NCBI RefSeq assembly: GCF_900170025.1
Contig: NZ_FWEX01000006.1
Coordinates: 162,668-226,667, forward strand
DNA: 64,000 bases
Source of the DNA: Nitrospira sp. ND1
GTDB lineage: Bacteria; Nitrospirota; Nitrospiria; Nitrospirales; Nitrospiraceae
Reading direction: 5' to 3'
In this document: in pieces, positions 1-9,290 of the stretch
Layout: each line of letters begins with the position of its first letter
How positions within the stretch are numbered: position 1 is the stretch's first letter
The notes under the pieces: generated by a model
Told to the model about the DNA's origin: nothing
Databases searched by the model: none
Seen by the model: only the letters and a program-made list of their open reading frames with translations
Position numbers and translations under genes: made by a program

Positions 1-1274
1 CGGTCTCCGACCTTGAATGAGAGATGGATCATCTGATGATCGTCGAAGGAAGCGGACGCTGGAACGTACGCCGACGTCTCATGCGGCACCGGCGCCGCCG
101 ACACTGCGACATCGGCGGGAAAATGCGCGGCATCCAGCGAGGAGGCGTTGCAGAAAATCACCGCCCGCTCGATGAGGTTACTCAATTCTCGAATATTGCC
201 CGGAAAGTGATACGCTTGCAGTAAATGCTTGGCTGAATCGCTAAGGCCCCGAACAGGTCTCTTGAGCGCGAGGGCTGAACGCAACAAACAATGCTCGGCA
301 AGCGGAATAATGTCCTCAGTCCGCGCGCGCAACGGTGGCACCGTGAGGGTCACGACATTCAGACGAAAATAGAGGTCTTCCCGAAACTCCCCCTTCGCCA
401 CGGCCTCTCTCAAATTGCGGTTGGTCGCCGCCATAAATCGCACGTCCACAGGCACGGTGGTCATCCCGCCCACTCTGCGCAACGACCGTTCTTCGATGAC
501 GCGCAGCAACTTGGCCTGTAAGACCAACGGGAGATCGCCGATTTCATCGAAGAGCACCGTCCCGCCTTCAGCCATCTCAATCAAGCCGCACTTTCGACCC
601 GTCGCACCGGTAAAGGATCCCTTTTCATGCCCGAACAGCTCACTCTCGAACAAATCACGCGGAATCGACGGACAGTCCACTTCAATACAGGGTCTCGCGG
701 CGCGAGCGCTGTTATAGTGAAGCACCCGCGCCATATATTGTTTTCCGGTTCCTGTTTCGCCCTGCAGCAGCACCGTCACACGGTCGTTCTTGATGAGTTC
801 CCGCACCTGAGCTAGAAACATCCTCGTGACGGGACTCTTGGCGATCACCCGATCCAGCGCATACCGCGCGGCATCCTGCCCGCTGTGCAGCTGCACCTGG
901 CGCTGCAGCGTCAACAACTCCGTCGCCCGGCGCAGCGTGTGGAGCAAATCGTCCATATCGATGCTCTTGGCGACGAAATCAAACGCCCCGAGCCGCATGG
1001 CCTCCACCGCGTCCTTCACCGTGCCTCTCGCCGTCAACACAATAATCGGGAGAGCGGGGGACATCTGCTTGACGCGGCTCAACACATCCAGACCGGAGAG
1101 ATTCGGCATGACAAGATCCACCACCAGCACGTCCGGTTCGAACGACCGCAGGAGCCCCAAGGCTTCCTCCCCGGACTCCGCCGTCTGCACCACATACCCC
1201 TGATCGCGCAGACGCAACGCGAACGCCTCGCGAACCGACGCTTCGTCTTCCAACAATAGGAGATGCCACGTCAT
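1..1274 (-). CDS. sigma54-dependent response regulator, NtrC family (3' end cut by window)
   Basis: Transcriptional activator of sigma54 promoters, controlled by phosphorylation. The reading frame starts at ATG 1274 and is open to base 1, so the C-terminus (expected Fis-type HTH) is missing. An N-terminal receiver domain has the acidic pair E9/D10, phospho-acceptor D53 and a Lys near residue 103. The AAA+ domain follows with Walker A GETGTGK near residue 173, the sigma54-contact loop as GSFTGA (usual GAFTGA) near residue 219, and Walker B GGTVLFDEIG. The start lies one base after the stop of the upstream histidine kinase, so the two are co-transcribed and are almost certainly cognate partners. 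Target genes are not evident from the sequence. Family call is secure; regulon is unknown. Confidence 0.93.
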   Translation of the reverse strand, partial: MTWHLLLLEDEASVREAFALRLRDQGYVVQTAESGEEALGLLRSFEPDVLVVDLVMPNLSGLDVLSRVKQMSPALPIIVLTARGTVKDAVEAMRLGAFDFVAKSIDMDDLLHTLRRATELLTLQRQVQLHSGQDAARYALDRVIAKSPVTRMFLAQVRELIKNDRVTVLLQGETGTGKQYMARVLHYNSARAARPCIEVDCPSIPRDLFESELFGHEKGSFTGATGRKCGLIEMAEGGTVLFDEIGDLPLVLQAKLLRVIEERSLRRVGGMTTVPVDVRFMAATNRNLREAVAKGEFREDLYFRLNVVTLTVPPLRARTEDIIPLAEHCLLRSALALKRPVRGLSDSAKHLLQAYHFPGNIRELSNLIERAVIFCNASSLDAAHFPADVAVSAAPVPHETSAYVPASASFDDHQMIHLSFKVGD

Positions 1275-1275
1275 G

Positions 1276-3276
1276 TTATGCCTCGTGTTTCACGGGCAGC
1301 CACACATCCACGACGGCTCCGCTCCCAGGGGGGCTCTGAATCACGAGCTGTCCGTGATGCCGCTCCACGATGTCGCGCGTGATGGTCAATCCAAGCCCCA
1401 CCCCCTTTGCCTTCCCGTTCGTGAAAAACGGCTCGTAAATGCGTTTGAGGTCCTTTTCTGAAATCCCTTTTCCCGAATCCGCAAATCGCATCAACACACC
1501 GGGAATGCGCCGGGTATCCGGCGCGATCGTAACAGTCAGGTTACCGCCGCCCGGCATCGCATCGATCGCATTCATCGCGATATTCAGGCAGACCTGCAGG
1601 ATATGGGCTCGCGATGCGTCAACCGCGGGCAGATCCGGCGCCAGCGACGACGTGACCAGAATGTGATTCTTCATCAGGTTCGGTCGAAGGAGCGTCAACG
1701 TATCGTCGAGCACCAGGGGAAGGTCGCACGCGGCGATGTCGAAGGGGCGAGGCCGCAATTGACCCAAATGAGATTCCAGAAGCTCATCGATCCGCGCGGC
1801 CTCGTGTGCAATCAACCGGCAACGATCGCGGGCCTCCTGCGGGAGCGAGGCCTGATCGGCCAAATGCGTGGCCAGGCTGCCCAAGCCGATGAGCGGATTG
1901 CGAATCTCGTGCAAGATACCGCCGGCAAGTTGGCCCACCAATTTGACTTGCTCCGTGTGGCGCAACGCCTCCAGCATCTGCTCCCTTTCACTGAGATCGG
2001 TAAGAATCGCCATAAAATACTGCGTCGTCCCGTCTAATGCTTTGACCGGACTCACACTCTCCCACACCAGAAATTCCGAGCCGTCTTTCCGTCGATTGAC
2101 GAATCGTTCGACAAACGGGTGACCGCCTCGAATAGACGCCCACAGACGCTCATAAAACTCGGGAGAATGTTTCCCCGACCTGAGCATCGCCGGTCGCTTC
2201 CCCAAGGCCTCCTCGCGGGTCCACCCGGTCATCCGCTCAAGAGCCGGGTTCCACTCCATGATCCGGCCGGTCGTGTCCGTCATCATCACGCCGTCCTGCG
2301 CGGACAGAAACAGGCGATGATAAAAGTCCCGCTGCGTTTCTTCATGACGCCGCCGCTCCAGCACCGTGCCGATGGTATTCGCCATGGTGCAGAGGAACTC
2401 CTGCTCCTTCTGGTTGAATTTGCGGACTCGCTTGGAGTGCGCGGTCATGACCCCAAGAACCCGGTCCTCGACCAGCATGGGCACGCACATGCCTGCGACG
2501 GCACCATGTTCGGTGAGCAGTTTAGAGGGAGAAAATCTAGTTTCTCGGCGAAAGTCGTCGACCACCACCGGAACCCGTTCCCGGATCGCATATCCCGCCT
2601 GAGAATGGGTGCCGCCTTCGATCGTGAGTTTGCCGATGAGATCGCTTCGCAATCCGATCCCCGCCATGATGTAGAGATGGCCGTCCTGCTCGCGCGGCAC
2701 CAGGATCTTGCAGAGTTCCACTTCCAGCGCCGTGGCCGTCTCCTGCACGGCTTCATTCATCAACGCCTGGGCGGACAGTCCGCTGACCGCCAGGGTACCG
2801 ATACGCGCCAATGCCGATTGAAACCGCGCAACGTGCGACGCGTCCTGCGCGAGCAGCACCCGCTCGGTCACATCTTCCAACACCATCAGCACACCGCGCT
2901 CACCACGATAGGGCACCACATTCAACCGGCAGGCATAATAGAGCGGACGCCCATCCTGAGCCTCCACTGTATATTCGACCGTCTTCCGGGCTCCGAGCGC
3001 GCGTGCGTTCCAGGCAATGGCGTCACCCAGCAAGCGCTTTCGAAGGGCATGCGCCTCCGCCTCCGCCTGAGGCCGCGCACTCTTCACTAATTCAGCAAAT
3101 TGAGAATTTTCAAAGATGAGAAGGCCTTGGCAGACGAAACAGAGGCCCCCGCGAATACAGTCACTCACCCACGCCAGGACCTCGGCGGCGGCGAGCTCCG
3201 ACTGGATCGGGCTGGACGCTCTGGAACGGCTACGATGGGTAGAGGCCATGACGGTCGCGCTCGCCGGGAATGACAC
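1276..3276 (-). CDS. PAS-GAF-PAS sensor histidine kinase
   Basis: Cytoplasmic sensor kinase of 666 residues with no membrane segment. Domains in order: a first PAS-like domain (about 50-140), GAF (about 150-310), a second PAS (about 325-435), HisKA with H-box HEIRNP (phospho-acceptor H456), and a HATPase with N-box NIAMNAIDAMPGGG, a DSGKGI G1 box and a GLGLTI G2 box. A Cys cluster C40-x5-C46-x2-C49 precedes the first PAS and could be a redox or metal site (inference). The assigned start is a GTG with a weak AGG upstream; ATG 3249 is an alternative that keeps all domains. A promoter-like sequence lies just upstream. The gene is followed after one base by its sigma54 response regulator. Both PAS and GAF point to an intracellular small-molecule, gas or redox signal, not identifiable here. 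Confidence 0.93.
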   Translation of the reverse strand: MSFPASATVMASTHRSRSRASSPIQSELAAAEVLAWVSDCIRGGLCFVCQGLLIFENSQFAELVKSARPQAEAEAHALRKRLLGDAIAWNARALGARKTVEYTVEAQDGRPLYYACRLNVVPYRGERGVLMVLEDVTERVLLAQDASHVARFQSALARIGTLAVSGLSAQALMNEAVQETATALEVELCKILVPREQDGHLYIMAGIGLRSDLIGKLTIEGGTHSQAGYAIRERVPVVVDDFRRETRFSPSKLLTEHGAVAGMCVPMLVEDRVLGVMTAHSKRVRKFNQKEQEFLCTMANTIGTVLERRRHEETQRDFYHRLFLSAQDGVMMTDTTGRIMEWNPALERMTGWTREEALGKRPAMLRSGKHSPEFYERLWASIRGGHPFVERFVNRRKDGSEFLVWESVSPVKALDGTTQYFMAILTDLSEREQMLEALRHTEQVKLVGQLAGGILHEIRNPLIGLGSLATHLADQASLPQEARDRCRLIAHEAARIDELLESHLGQLRPRPFDIAACDLPLVLDDTLTLLRPNLMKNHILVTSSLAPDLPAVDASRAHILQVCLNIAMNAIDAMPGGGNLTVTIAPDTRRIPGVLMRFADSGKGISEKDLKRIYEPFFTNGKAKGVGLGLTITRDIVERHHGQLVIQSPPGSGAVVDVWLPVKHEA

Positions 3277-3310
3277 GTGCCTGGTTCAACACGCACGTGC
3301 GTGCGGGCTC

Positions 3311-3339
3311 AGTATAACGGGCAGGTCTCCACCCGTCGA
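3311..3339 (-). promoter_or_regulatory. sigma70-like promoter for the kinase/regulator pair
   Basis: On the minus strand there is a -35 like TCGACG (3339-3334), a 17-base spacer and a -10 TATACT (3316-3311). Start of transcription would fall near 3304, about 28 bases before the kinase start. The match is by eye to the consensus TTGACA/TATAAT. A 14-base palindrome CACGCACGTGCGTG lies between this promoter and the kinase start and could be an operator. Confidence 0.45.
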
Positions 3340-3365
3340 GAGGGAGAAACCGGTCCCAACGCCTG

Positions 3366-3689
3366 CTACGGAACCATGAAATGATCCCGGCGGGTGACCG
3401 CCACGTCACTGACGAACATCGCGCCGGAATGTTTGTGAAAAAGCGGGCCTAGCCCGGCCAGAATCGGCTCGATCCGTTCTTCAGGCACGACGGTGAAGAT
3501 AATCACCTGGCTACTGGTGTCGTCGAACAGCAGGTGGCCTTCGTGGAACCCGTGATGTCCCTTGCCGGAGACGTTGTTGATGATCGTATAGCCGGTGGCG
3601 CCGACTCGATCGAGCAGGTTCGTCACTAACTTGAGGTGCTCACCCTCGACCACGATGCGGATTTCTTTCATCGGATGCAACGTCAGCAT
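3366..3689 (-). CDS. PII-like signalling protein of the DAB carbon pump
   Basis: Small trimeric-type PII-fold protein (107 residues) of the kind found beside inorganic-carbon transporters. The N-terminal ferredoxin-like strand EIRIVVEGEHL, a T-loop region with GKGHHGFHEGHLLFDD and a second half VIIFTVVPEERIEPIL support the fold. It lacks the uridylylated Tyr context of GlnB/GlnK. It follows dabA by 77 bases on the same strand. In other autotrophs a comparable CPII protein binds ADP/AMP and bicarbonate and is thought to gate the pump; the role here is inferred from neighbourhood. The start at ATG 3689 is favoured over ATG 3671 because a GGAGG-rich ribosome site sits just upstream of 3689. Confidence 0.85.
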   Translation of the reverse strand: MLTLHPMKEIRIVVEGEHLKLVTNLLDRVGATGYTIINNVSGKGHHGFHEGHLLFDDTSSQVIIFTVVPEERIEPILAGLGPLFHKHSGAMFVSDVAVTRRDHFMVP

Positions 3690-3766
3690 ACTTTCGCCCC
3701 CCTCCTCCTGTCTTTCAGGCCCCTCGATGCCAAAGACTATTTACGCTCATTCCGCCCTGTCTTGCG

Positions 3767-6700
3767 TCAGGGGCGCGAGGCAGCCGGCTCCTCGCCCTCC
3801 CGCACCGGCCCGCCGGATCCCGGCTGCGCTCCCGACTCATCTGCATCGGGACGCCGACCGGAACTCCCCTCCAATTCCTGGCGCAGTTCCGATTCTTCCG
3901 ACACCACTCGCCAGCCCTGCATAATGTCGTAATGGTAAAACGCCGCTTCGTTCGGCTCACACACCACCAGCGACACCCACTCGTTCTGGAACAGCCGTTC
4001 GAGTCCGGGATGTTTCGCAATCACCGACTCGACGAGGGCGCGCGGCGCCTCAATCACCGTCAGCAAGCGTATCGGCTCATGGTAGGGGACCGGACCGTCC
4101 AGGACGGTCTGAGCCGGCAGGCCGAGGCGAAGGTCGCTGGTCGCTCCGCTCATCACACCCACTCGTCCGACGATATTGTGGTACACCTTGCTCCCGCTGC
4201 CGTACACCTCGTTGTCGACGGTGGAGAAATAATGCTCCATGTTGATCCATTGGGCCACGATGAGGGGAGCGGTCATGATCGTCTCCAGGAGTTTGCCCGA
4301 GGAATCCTGGCGATAGTCGTAGGAATGCAGAAATGACCGCCCCTGGAGATCCAGCGGCCTCGTGAGTTCACGACGCCCGATGATGAGGAGGTTGTTCTTC
4401 GACAGGCCCCACTCAGGGCGGACCTGGGCCCAATCAACACTGCGCCGGCTCGCCCGTTGCTGCGGATCGCGGCGGGTCGGTTTCGTCCCCGGTCTCTCCA
4501 ACGCCAGACCACGTTCCAACGCCGCCTGCGTTCCCGCCTCCTTCAGATCCTCCAACAACCGCACGAGGTCCTTCCGGTGCGTCGGCGGCACATCCTCCAA
4601 ATCTACGATGCGGACATCGTTCCTGGTCGTATCGTGCAGTGCCGCGACAAAATGCGTATCGCCGGGGATCTTGACCCCCCGCGACTCCAGCACCTTTCGA
4701 ACGGCCGGATTGTTGGCCATCGCTGAGAAGGCGCGCGCGTTCGGGAGGCCGCTGTTGCCGCCGCAGGCGCCGCAATCCAGGGCGGATTCGTACGGATTGT
4801 TGTCCGACGTACTCCCGTGGGAACACATCACCACCAGCCGTGAAAATCCGGACGTGAATCCCATGAGACGGAGCGCCGCTTCGACGCCGTAGGCCTGTTC
4901 CGCGACAGAAAATCCATGCAGGGTAATGCGCTGCATGCGGGTCGACATGCCCCGAGGTGTGAGGGCCAACTCCCGGCGCAACCCTTCATGCAGCGCATCC
5001 GCTTCGGAGGGAGCAATTCCGAGCGCGTTCGCAACCTCTCCCCTGCTTTGCTCGTCCCGATTCTCCAGCGCCCCGAGGCGGATCGTCTCGATCAAGGCCG
5101 GCGTGATCGCGGAACCAAGCGCGGGAAACTCTCGCCGGAGCGCGGCGCGGATGGATGCGCGCTGTTCCGCCGCCACCATTTCTTCCGCCTCTTCCCGGGT
5201 CAGCTTGTCGATCGTCAGGGTCGTCGCCAGCGGCGGCAGCCACAGCCCCTTCACCCAGGAGGTCAGACGGTGATACCAGAGTGGACAAAGGGTCTTGCCG
5301 AAAAAGGGAACGCTGAAGAACCATCCCAGGGCTTCGACCATGACGTAGGGCGTAATGACGTTTTCCTTGAGATCATGGAGGAGCTCATGACCGGCCTTGT
5401 TGAGTCGCGCAAACAGCCGGTGCCGACTCGCCGCCGCCCCATGGTAACTCCGCGGGATCTCCCTGATGTGGTTTTTGGGTTTCAACAGCACGGGCGAATG
5501 CGTGACCGGGTGCTCTTCGCCGAACGCCTGATACTTGACGGGAATGCCGAAAAATCCCGCCACCCCCAACGTCTCGTATCCTCCGAGCTGTTCGAGATGC
5601 CGCCGCAACACCTCGGACCGAATATCTATACAAAACACCATCTGCGCCAGGGGACGTGACGATCCACCCGACGAGACCCGATCACCGGCGTCCCGCAGCT
5701 GCGTCGCGACGCTGCGCAATTGCCCGACGATGTCCCGGCGGTGACGTGCTTCAAACGCTTCCAGCCAACGCTGGCTCTGCTGTCCGGCGGGGAATCCATC
5801 CAACCAGTTCAGTATCGTCGACACATCGGTAGGCTGCGTTTCGCTGATCTGTTCCGGATCGACACCCATCGCAGCCGACAGGGCCCACAACCGCCGGACA
5901 TCTCGCTTCACGGCTTCAGAAGCCCGCCACCCGGCGGTCTGTTCATAGACCTGTCTCCCGATGCCATTCCACTCATCCGGCCGGGCAGTCCGATGAAGAC
6001 GCCGCCACTCCCGCGCCTCTGCGGCGGCTGAGGCGGGCAACCGCCCCTCCATCAATTGACGCCGGAGCCAGTGGGCATAGGGAGCCTGTTCGATGGACGC
6101 ACGGATCGCATCGTAATGCCCGGCGATGTCAAGCGACTGTCGACAGTGCAGCGCCACGAATTCGCGCTCATAAAACAACCGAACCGCCAGGTATTTCACC
6201 AGATCGACCGGATAGCGGGCCTGCCAGGGATGATGCTGCTCCTCCGACCGCCACTTGATATAGCCGGTCCATCCGGGCATGGCGGACAGATGCAAGGCGA
6301 AATAGGACTCCCATGCCGACTTCGGGATGCCCATCACGGCCAGACTATCCAGCACGGCCTCTTCCGGCCGGTCACCCAAGGCATCGATCTTCTGCGCCGC
6401 GTCCGTCACACCCAATAACCGCAGGCTGGCGTCATAACGGGCCAACCGCTTCCACGCGCGATAAAAGGTATGTTGCCGATCCGGCATCGTCCAGGAGGCT
6501 TCCCCTTCATCCAGGAATGCGCTGCACCATTTGATCATCTGCTCGTTGATATCCGACACGAGCGATGTCCCCAACGTGCGATCGCACCAGGTTGAGAGAG
6601 TTTCGTGGGACAACAAATCGACCGTCTCCCAGGGAATCAGCGTATCCGCCTGGCTGGTTCTCGTCTGCCCCACCGCAGTCGCAAGCCACAAGGCCAGCTG

Positions 6701-7117
6701 ATCCAGCCTGTCCTCAACCGGCACGGAAGGATCCGCATACGCCTCAGCCGCCTCACTGAGCCCGTGCACCATGGAGAGCCGCAACAGGTCCAGATGGGAA
6801 ATTTCACGCCCCGCGAACAAAACCTGCCGCTTGCTGGCCAAGGGGGCGAGCACCCGGGTCACGTCTTCCTGACGAATGCGGCCCTGTTCGAAGTAGCGAC
6901 GATACAAGGCGCTGGGCAGGTAGCCTTTTCCTCCGAGCAGCTGTTCCCCGCGTTTTACCGCTTGACCAAACGGAAGATCTTCCAGCCCGTGCAGTGGATT
7001 GTGGTGAATGAACGTGCGCATGGGCCAGTAGGAGGAAATCGCCTCCCCGGCCAACTCCACATGGGAGCGCAACTCCATCCGCTCGGCATCTGTGAAGGTG
7101 CGTGATTCAACCGCCAT
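3767..7117 (-). CDS. dabA: inorganic carbon transporter subunit DabA (DUF2309/UPF0753)
   Basis: Peripheral subunit of the DAB energy-coupled inorganic-carbon pump, thought to hydrate CO2 to bicarbonate in a vectorial, membrane-energised way. At 1116 residues it is in the long range for the family. The beta-carbonic-anhydrase-like zinc site is visible: a CIDIRSE motif (Cys near 495, with the following Asp-x-Arg pair) and H766 ... C782 in SHGSTSDNNP/DCGACGG. An N-terminal HHNPLHG motif is also typical. It is encoded 38 bases after dabB and before the PII-like gene, all on the minus strand. The C-terminal 40 residues are low-complexity and charged. For an autotroph, this would supply bicarbonate or CO2 to carboxylases; which carbon-fixation pathway is used cannot be seen here. 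Confidence 0.93.
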   Translation of the reverse strand: MAVESRTFTDAERMELRSHVELAGEAISSYWPMRTFIHHNPLHGLEDLPFGQAVKRGEQLLGGKGYLPSALYRRYFEQGRIRQEDVTRVLAPLASKRQVLFAGREISHLDLLRLSMVHGLSEAAEAYADPSVPVEDRLDQLALWLATAVGQTRTSQADTLIPWETVDLLSHETLSTWCDRTLGTSLVSDINEQMIKWCSAFLDEGEASWTMPDRQHTFYRAWKRLARYDASLRLLGVTDAAQKIDALGDRPEEAVLDSLAVMGIPKSAWESYFALHLSAMPGWTGYIKWRSEEQHHPWQARYPVDLVKYLAVRLFYEREFVALHCRQSLDIAGHYDAIRASIEQAPYAHWLRRQLMEGRLPASAAAEAREWRRLHRTARPDEWNGIGRQVYEQTAGWRASEAVKRDVRRLWALSAAMGVDPEQISETQPTDVSTILNWLDGFPAGQQSQRWLEAFEARHRRDIVGQLRSVATQLRDAGDRVSSGGSSRPLAQMVFCIDIRSEVLRRHLEQLGGYETLGVAGFFGIPVKYQAFGEEHPVTHSPVLLKPKNHIREIPRSYHGAAASRHRLFARLNKAGHELLHDLKENVITPYVMVEALGWFFSVPFFGKTLCPLWYHRLTSWVKGLWLPPLATTLTIDKLTREEAEEMVAAEQRASIRAALRREFPALGSAITPALIETIRLGALENRDEQSRGEVANALGIAPSEADALHEGLRRELALTPRGMSTRMQRITLHGFSVAEQAYGVEAALRLMGFTSGFSRLVVMCSHGSTSDNNPYESALDCGACGGNSGLPNARAFSAMANNPAVRKVLESRGVKIPGDTHFVAALHDTTRNDVRIVDLEDVPPTHRKDLVRLLEDLKEAGTQAALERGLALERPGTKPTRRDPQQRASRRSVDWAQVRPEWGLSKNNLLIIGRRELTRPLDLQGRSFLHSYDYRQDSSGKLLETIMTAPLIVAQWINMEHYFSTVDNEVYGSGSKVYHNIVGRVGVMSGATSDLRLGLPAQTVLDGPVPYHEPIRLLTVIEAPRALVESVIAKHPGLERLFQNEWVSLVVCEPNEAAFYHYDIMQGWRVVSEESELRQELEGSSGRRPDADESGAQPGSGGPVREGEEPAASRP

Positions 7118-7155
7118 GCCACCACCCCGTTTCAGCCTGCCCGCGCTCAGCCGGA

Positions 7156-8823
7156 CTACCGGCGAAAGGCGACCCGACCGATCATGCGAACCAGATCCTC
7201 AACATAGAGGCCGTTGAGAAACATCACGTAAGCCCGGACGCGCATCGTCTCGATCCAGTCCGGCATCAAGAGGCTGACGCCTTTGGCTTTCCCATAGATC
7301 ATTCCCCAGGCGCCGACAATCAGGATCGCGGCGAGCCCGATCACCAGCTCGAAGAACGAGCGATTCCATTCTGCCGCCCGAAGATAGGATTCCGCTATGC
7401 CGGTGCCCGGAAACAGGAGATGCGTGAATGCCTCGCCTGCCCACAGGTACGTGAGCCCGATAAACGCCAGGGTGCCGAGCATGGTCAGCGACACGGCCCA
7501 GGATGCTCCCGTGTGCAATCGATACAACGTAAACATCGCCTGGGAGGTCGTCACCCACCCGAAGAACAGGAAAATGACCGCTCCCTGCGCATCCTGCAAC
7601 GGAATACTGACCACGCCATGCACAACCAGCAGGATAACCAGCGGCAGCACCAACGTCGCGACTAGCCCGGTGGTCCAGGTCATCGGTGAGAAGGTATGCG
7701 CCTCATCCGCCCGGCCGACGGGAGGAAGTTTAAATTCCGTTCGGGCCTTATGAATGACGGAGCCGGAATTGAGGAACAGCGTGGCCTTGAACAGGCCATG
7801 CGCGCAGAGGTGGAACACGGCGAGGGCAAAGGCACCCAAGCCGCACTCCATGACCATATACCCCATCTGACCCATGGTGGAATAGACGAGCCGGCGCTTC
7901 ACGCTGGTCTGCGTGAGCATCGCCGTGGCGCCGATCAAGGCCGTAATGCCGCCGATGACGAACATCAGATGGAGCGTCGTCGGCGCGAGACCGAACAGAG
8001 GCGCCAGCCGGTTCACGAGAAACCCTCCGGCATTGACGATTCCCGCGTGCATCAGGGCTGAAACCGGGGTCGGCGCTTCAATCGTGCCGATCAACCAGAA
8101 ATGAAACGGAAATTGGGCAGACTTGGTCATGACCGAGAGGACCAACAATAGGGTCACGACGAGAGGCACATCGCATTCCCATTGCAGGCCCGGCCAGACC
8201 GTCAACGGCGCCGGGGCTGTCTGCAACCGGGCAAAGAGGTCAGTCATATCCCAGGTCCCGTACGATCCGTACAGGACCAGCAGCGCCACAGCAAATGCGG
8301 CATCGCCGAAACTCTGGACCCAAAAGGTCTTCTGGCCCGCATCCCTGGCCGCACGGCTATCGGGGTTGCACACCAGCAACGTCGCCAATAACCAGGTCAC
8401 CAGGTGCCAGCAGACAAACAGCCAGAACAGGTTGCCGCTGCTGACCAGGCTCAACAACACAAACGTGAGCCCTCCCAGCAACGCGAAGAAGCGCACGTAG
8501 CCCGCATCGCCGACCATATACCGTTCGGAGTACACATGAATAATCAGGCTCACGAGACTGATGAGCGCCATCATCACCGCCGCCAAGCGATCCACCATGA
8601 CCGTATAGGTCATCGTGCCGGATGGCGTGCCGATCAGGGCCAGCTGGATCGTGTCTCCCGACAGAACCACCGCCAGGGTGGCAAGCGAGGTCAGGGCGGA
8701 ACACCAGAGCGCGGCAATGCCGAGACGTGCAACCCGGTCGCCCAGATCACGCCAGAACAAACTGATCAGGAGCGTACCGAGAAGCGGCGCGAAGATCGTA
8801 ATCAGAGGAAATATCGCGACCAT
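7156..8823 (-). CDS. dabB: inorganic carbon transporter subunit DabB (NuoL-like membrane protein)
   Basis: Polytopic inner-membrane subunit (555 residues, roughly 13-14 hydrophobic segments) of the DAB carbon pump, homologous to the proton-translocating NuoL/MrpA subunits. The conserved family core is present: a membrane Lys in MTKSAQFPFHFWL followed by PTPVSALMHAGIVNAGG. It is shorter than NuoL and lacks the long lateral helix. No other complex I genes are nearby, and its partner is dabA 38 bases downstream, so a complex I role is unlikely. Start ATG 8823 is preceded by GGAGAG. The long upstream gap holds tandem palindromes that may be its operator. Confidence 0.92.
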   Translation of the reverse strand: MVAIFPLITIFAPLLGTLLISLFWRDLGDRVARLGIAALWCSALTSLATLAVVLSGDTIQLALIGTPSGTMTYTVMVDRLAAVMMALISLVSLIIHVYSERYMVGDAGYVRFFALLGGLTFVLLSLVSSGNLFWLFVCWHLVTWLLATLLVCNPDSRAARDAGQKTFWVQSFGDAAFAVALLVLYGSYGTWDMTDLFARLQTAPAPLTVWPGLQWECDVPLVVTLLLVLSVMTKSAQFPFHFWLIGTIEAPTPVSALMHAGIVNAGGFLVNRLAPLFGLAPTTLHLMFVIGGITALIGATAMLTQTSVKRRLVYSTMGQMGYMVMECGLGAFALAVFHLCAHGLFKATLFLNSGSVIHKARTEFKLPPVGRADEAHTFSPMTWTTGLVATLVLPLVILLVVHGVVSIPLQDAQGAVIFLFFGWVTTSQAMFTLYRLHTGASWAVSLTMLGTLAFIGLTYLWAGEAFTHLLFPGTGIAESYLRAAEWNRSFFELVIGLAAILIVGAWGMIYGKAKGVSLLMPDWIETMRVRAYVMFLNGLYVEDLVRMIGRVAFRR

Positions 8824-8978
8824 GGGATCAGACTCTCCGAGAAACGCGTGATCTATGCGGGGTCATCAGCAAGAACAGAGCCTGGCCGCCGGATCGCCCG
8901 AATACTGGGAATTCCATCGAATTTGAAGCCTCTCCGCGTAGAGATTCAACATAGGGGCCGGTTCGACCTCACGACCGA

Positions 8979-9012
8979 CGTGCATCACTGCACGAACGTG
9001 CATATATGCACA
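8979..9012. promoter_or_regulatory. two tandem palindromic operator-like sites
   Basis: Two copies of CGTGCA-N4-TGCACG are spaced 18 bases centre to centre. Copy 1 (8979-8994) has perfect 6-base arms. Copy 2 (8997-9012) has the 14-base perfect palindrome GTGCATATATGCAC at 8998-9011, with only the outermost base broken. The geometry (short arms, four-base spacer, two sites nearly two helical turns apart) fits a dimeric HTH regulator, for example of the Crp/Fnr type (inference). They lie about 155 bases upstream of dabB and 280 bases upstream of the His-rich gene. Confidence 0.6.
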
Positions 9013-9060
9013 GCTTGGTTGGCGAGGTCAATGAAAGGAAGAGAGCATCCGGAAGCGTAT

Positions 9061-9086
9061 GCGTCTCACGGCTAAATCTGAGACGC
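9061..9086. other. 8-base-pair hairpin in intergenic region
   Basis: GCGTCTCA and TGAGACGC form perfect 8-base arms around a 10-base loop. There is no T-run on either side, so it is not a standard terminator. It could be an operator or an RNA structure in the leader of the plus-strand gene. Confidence 0.4.
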
Positions 9087-9290
9087 GGAGAAGACAGAGG
9101 CAGTCAGACGGGCAATCACTGATGAAAATCGTTTTCTACGGTTACCACGCAAAAAAGAGAACTTGCCGGAAAGATCTCACCGGTAGCACACGACTTTGTT
9201 GCTCGTTCGAATTTTGTTTAGAATTCGCCTCGTTCCCTGCTCGTTTCTTGATGTGTTTCTCTCCTTGTGATAGCGTCCACTTAGAAGCGT

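Larger units (their letters stand above)
8824..9290. other. 467-base gap between the dab operon and the metal-efflux cluster
   Basis: Divergent upstream region for dabB (minus) and the His-rich gene at 9291 (plus). No credible coding sequence is visible. It contains the tandem palindromes at 8979-9012 and a hairpin at 9061-9086, and becomes AT-richer between 9120 and 9260. Promoters for both directions must lie here but none stands out by eye. Confidence 0.7.

Noticed and set aside
7156-8823. NADH dehydrogenase subunit L (complex I)
   Set aside because: No other nuo genes nearby, shorter than NuoL, and directly paired with dabA.
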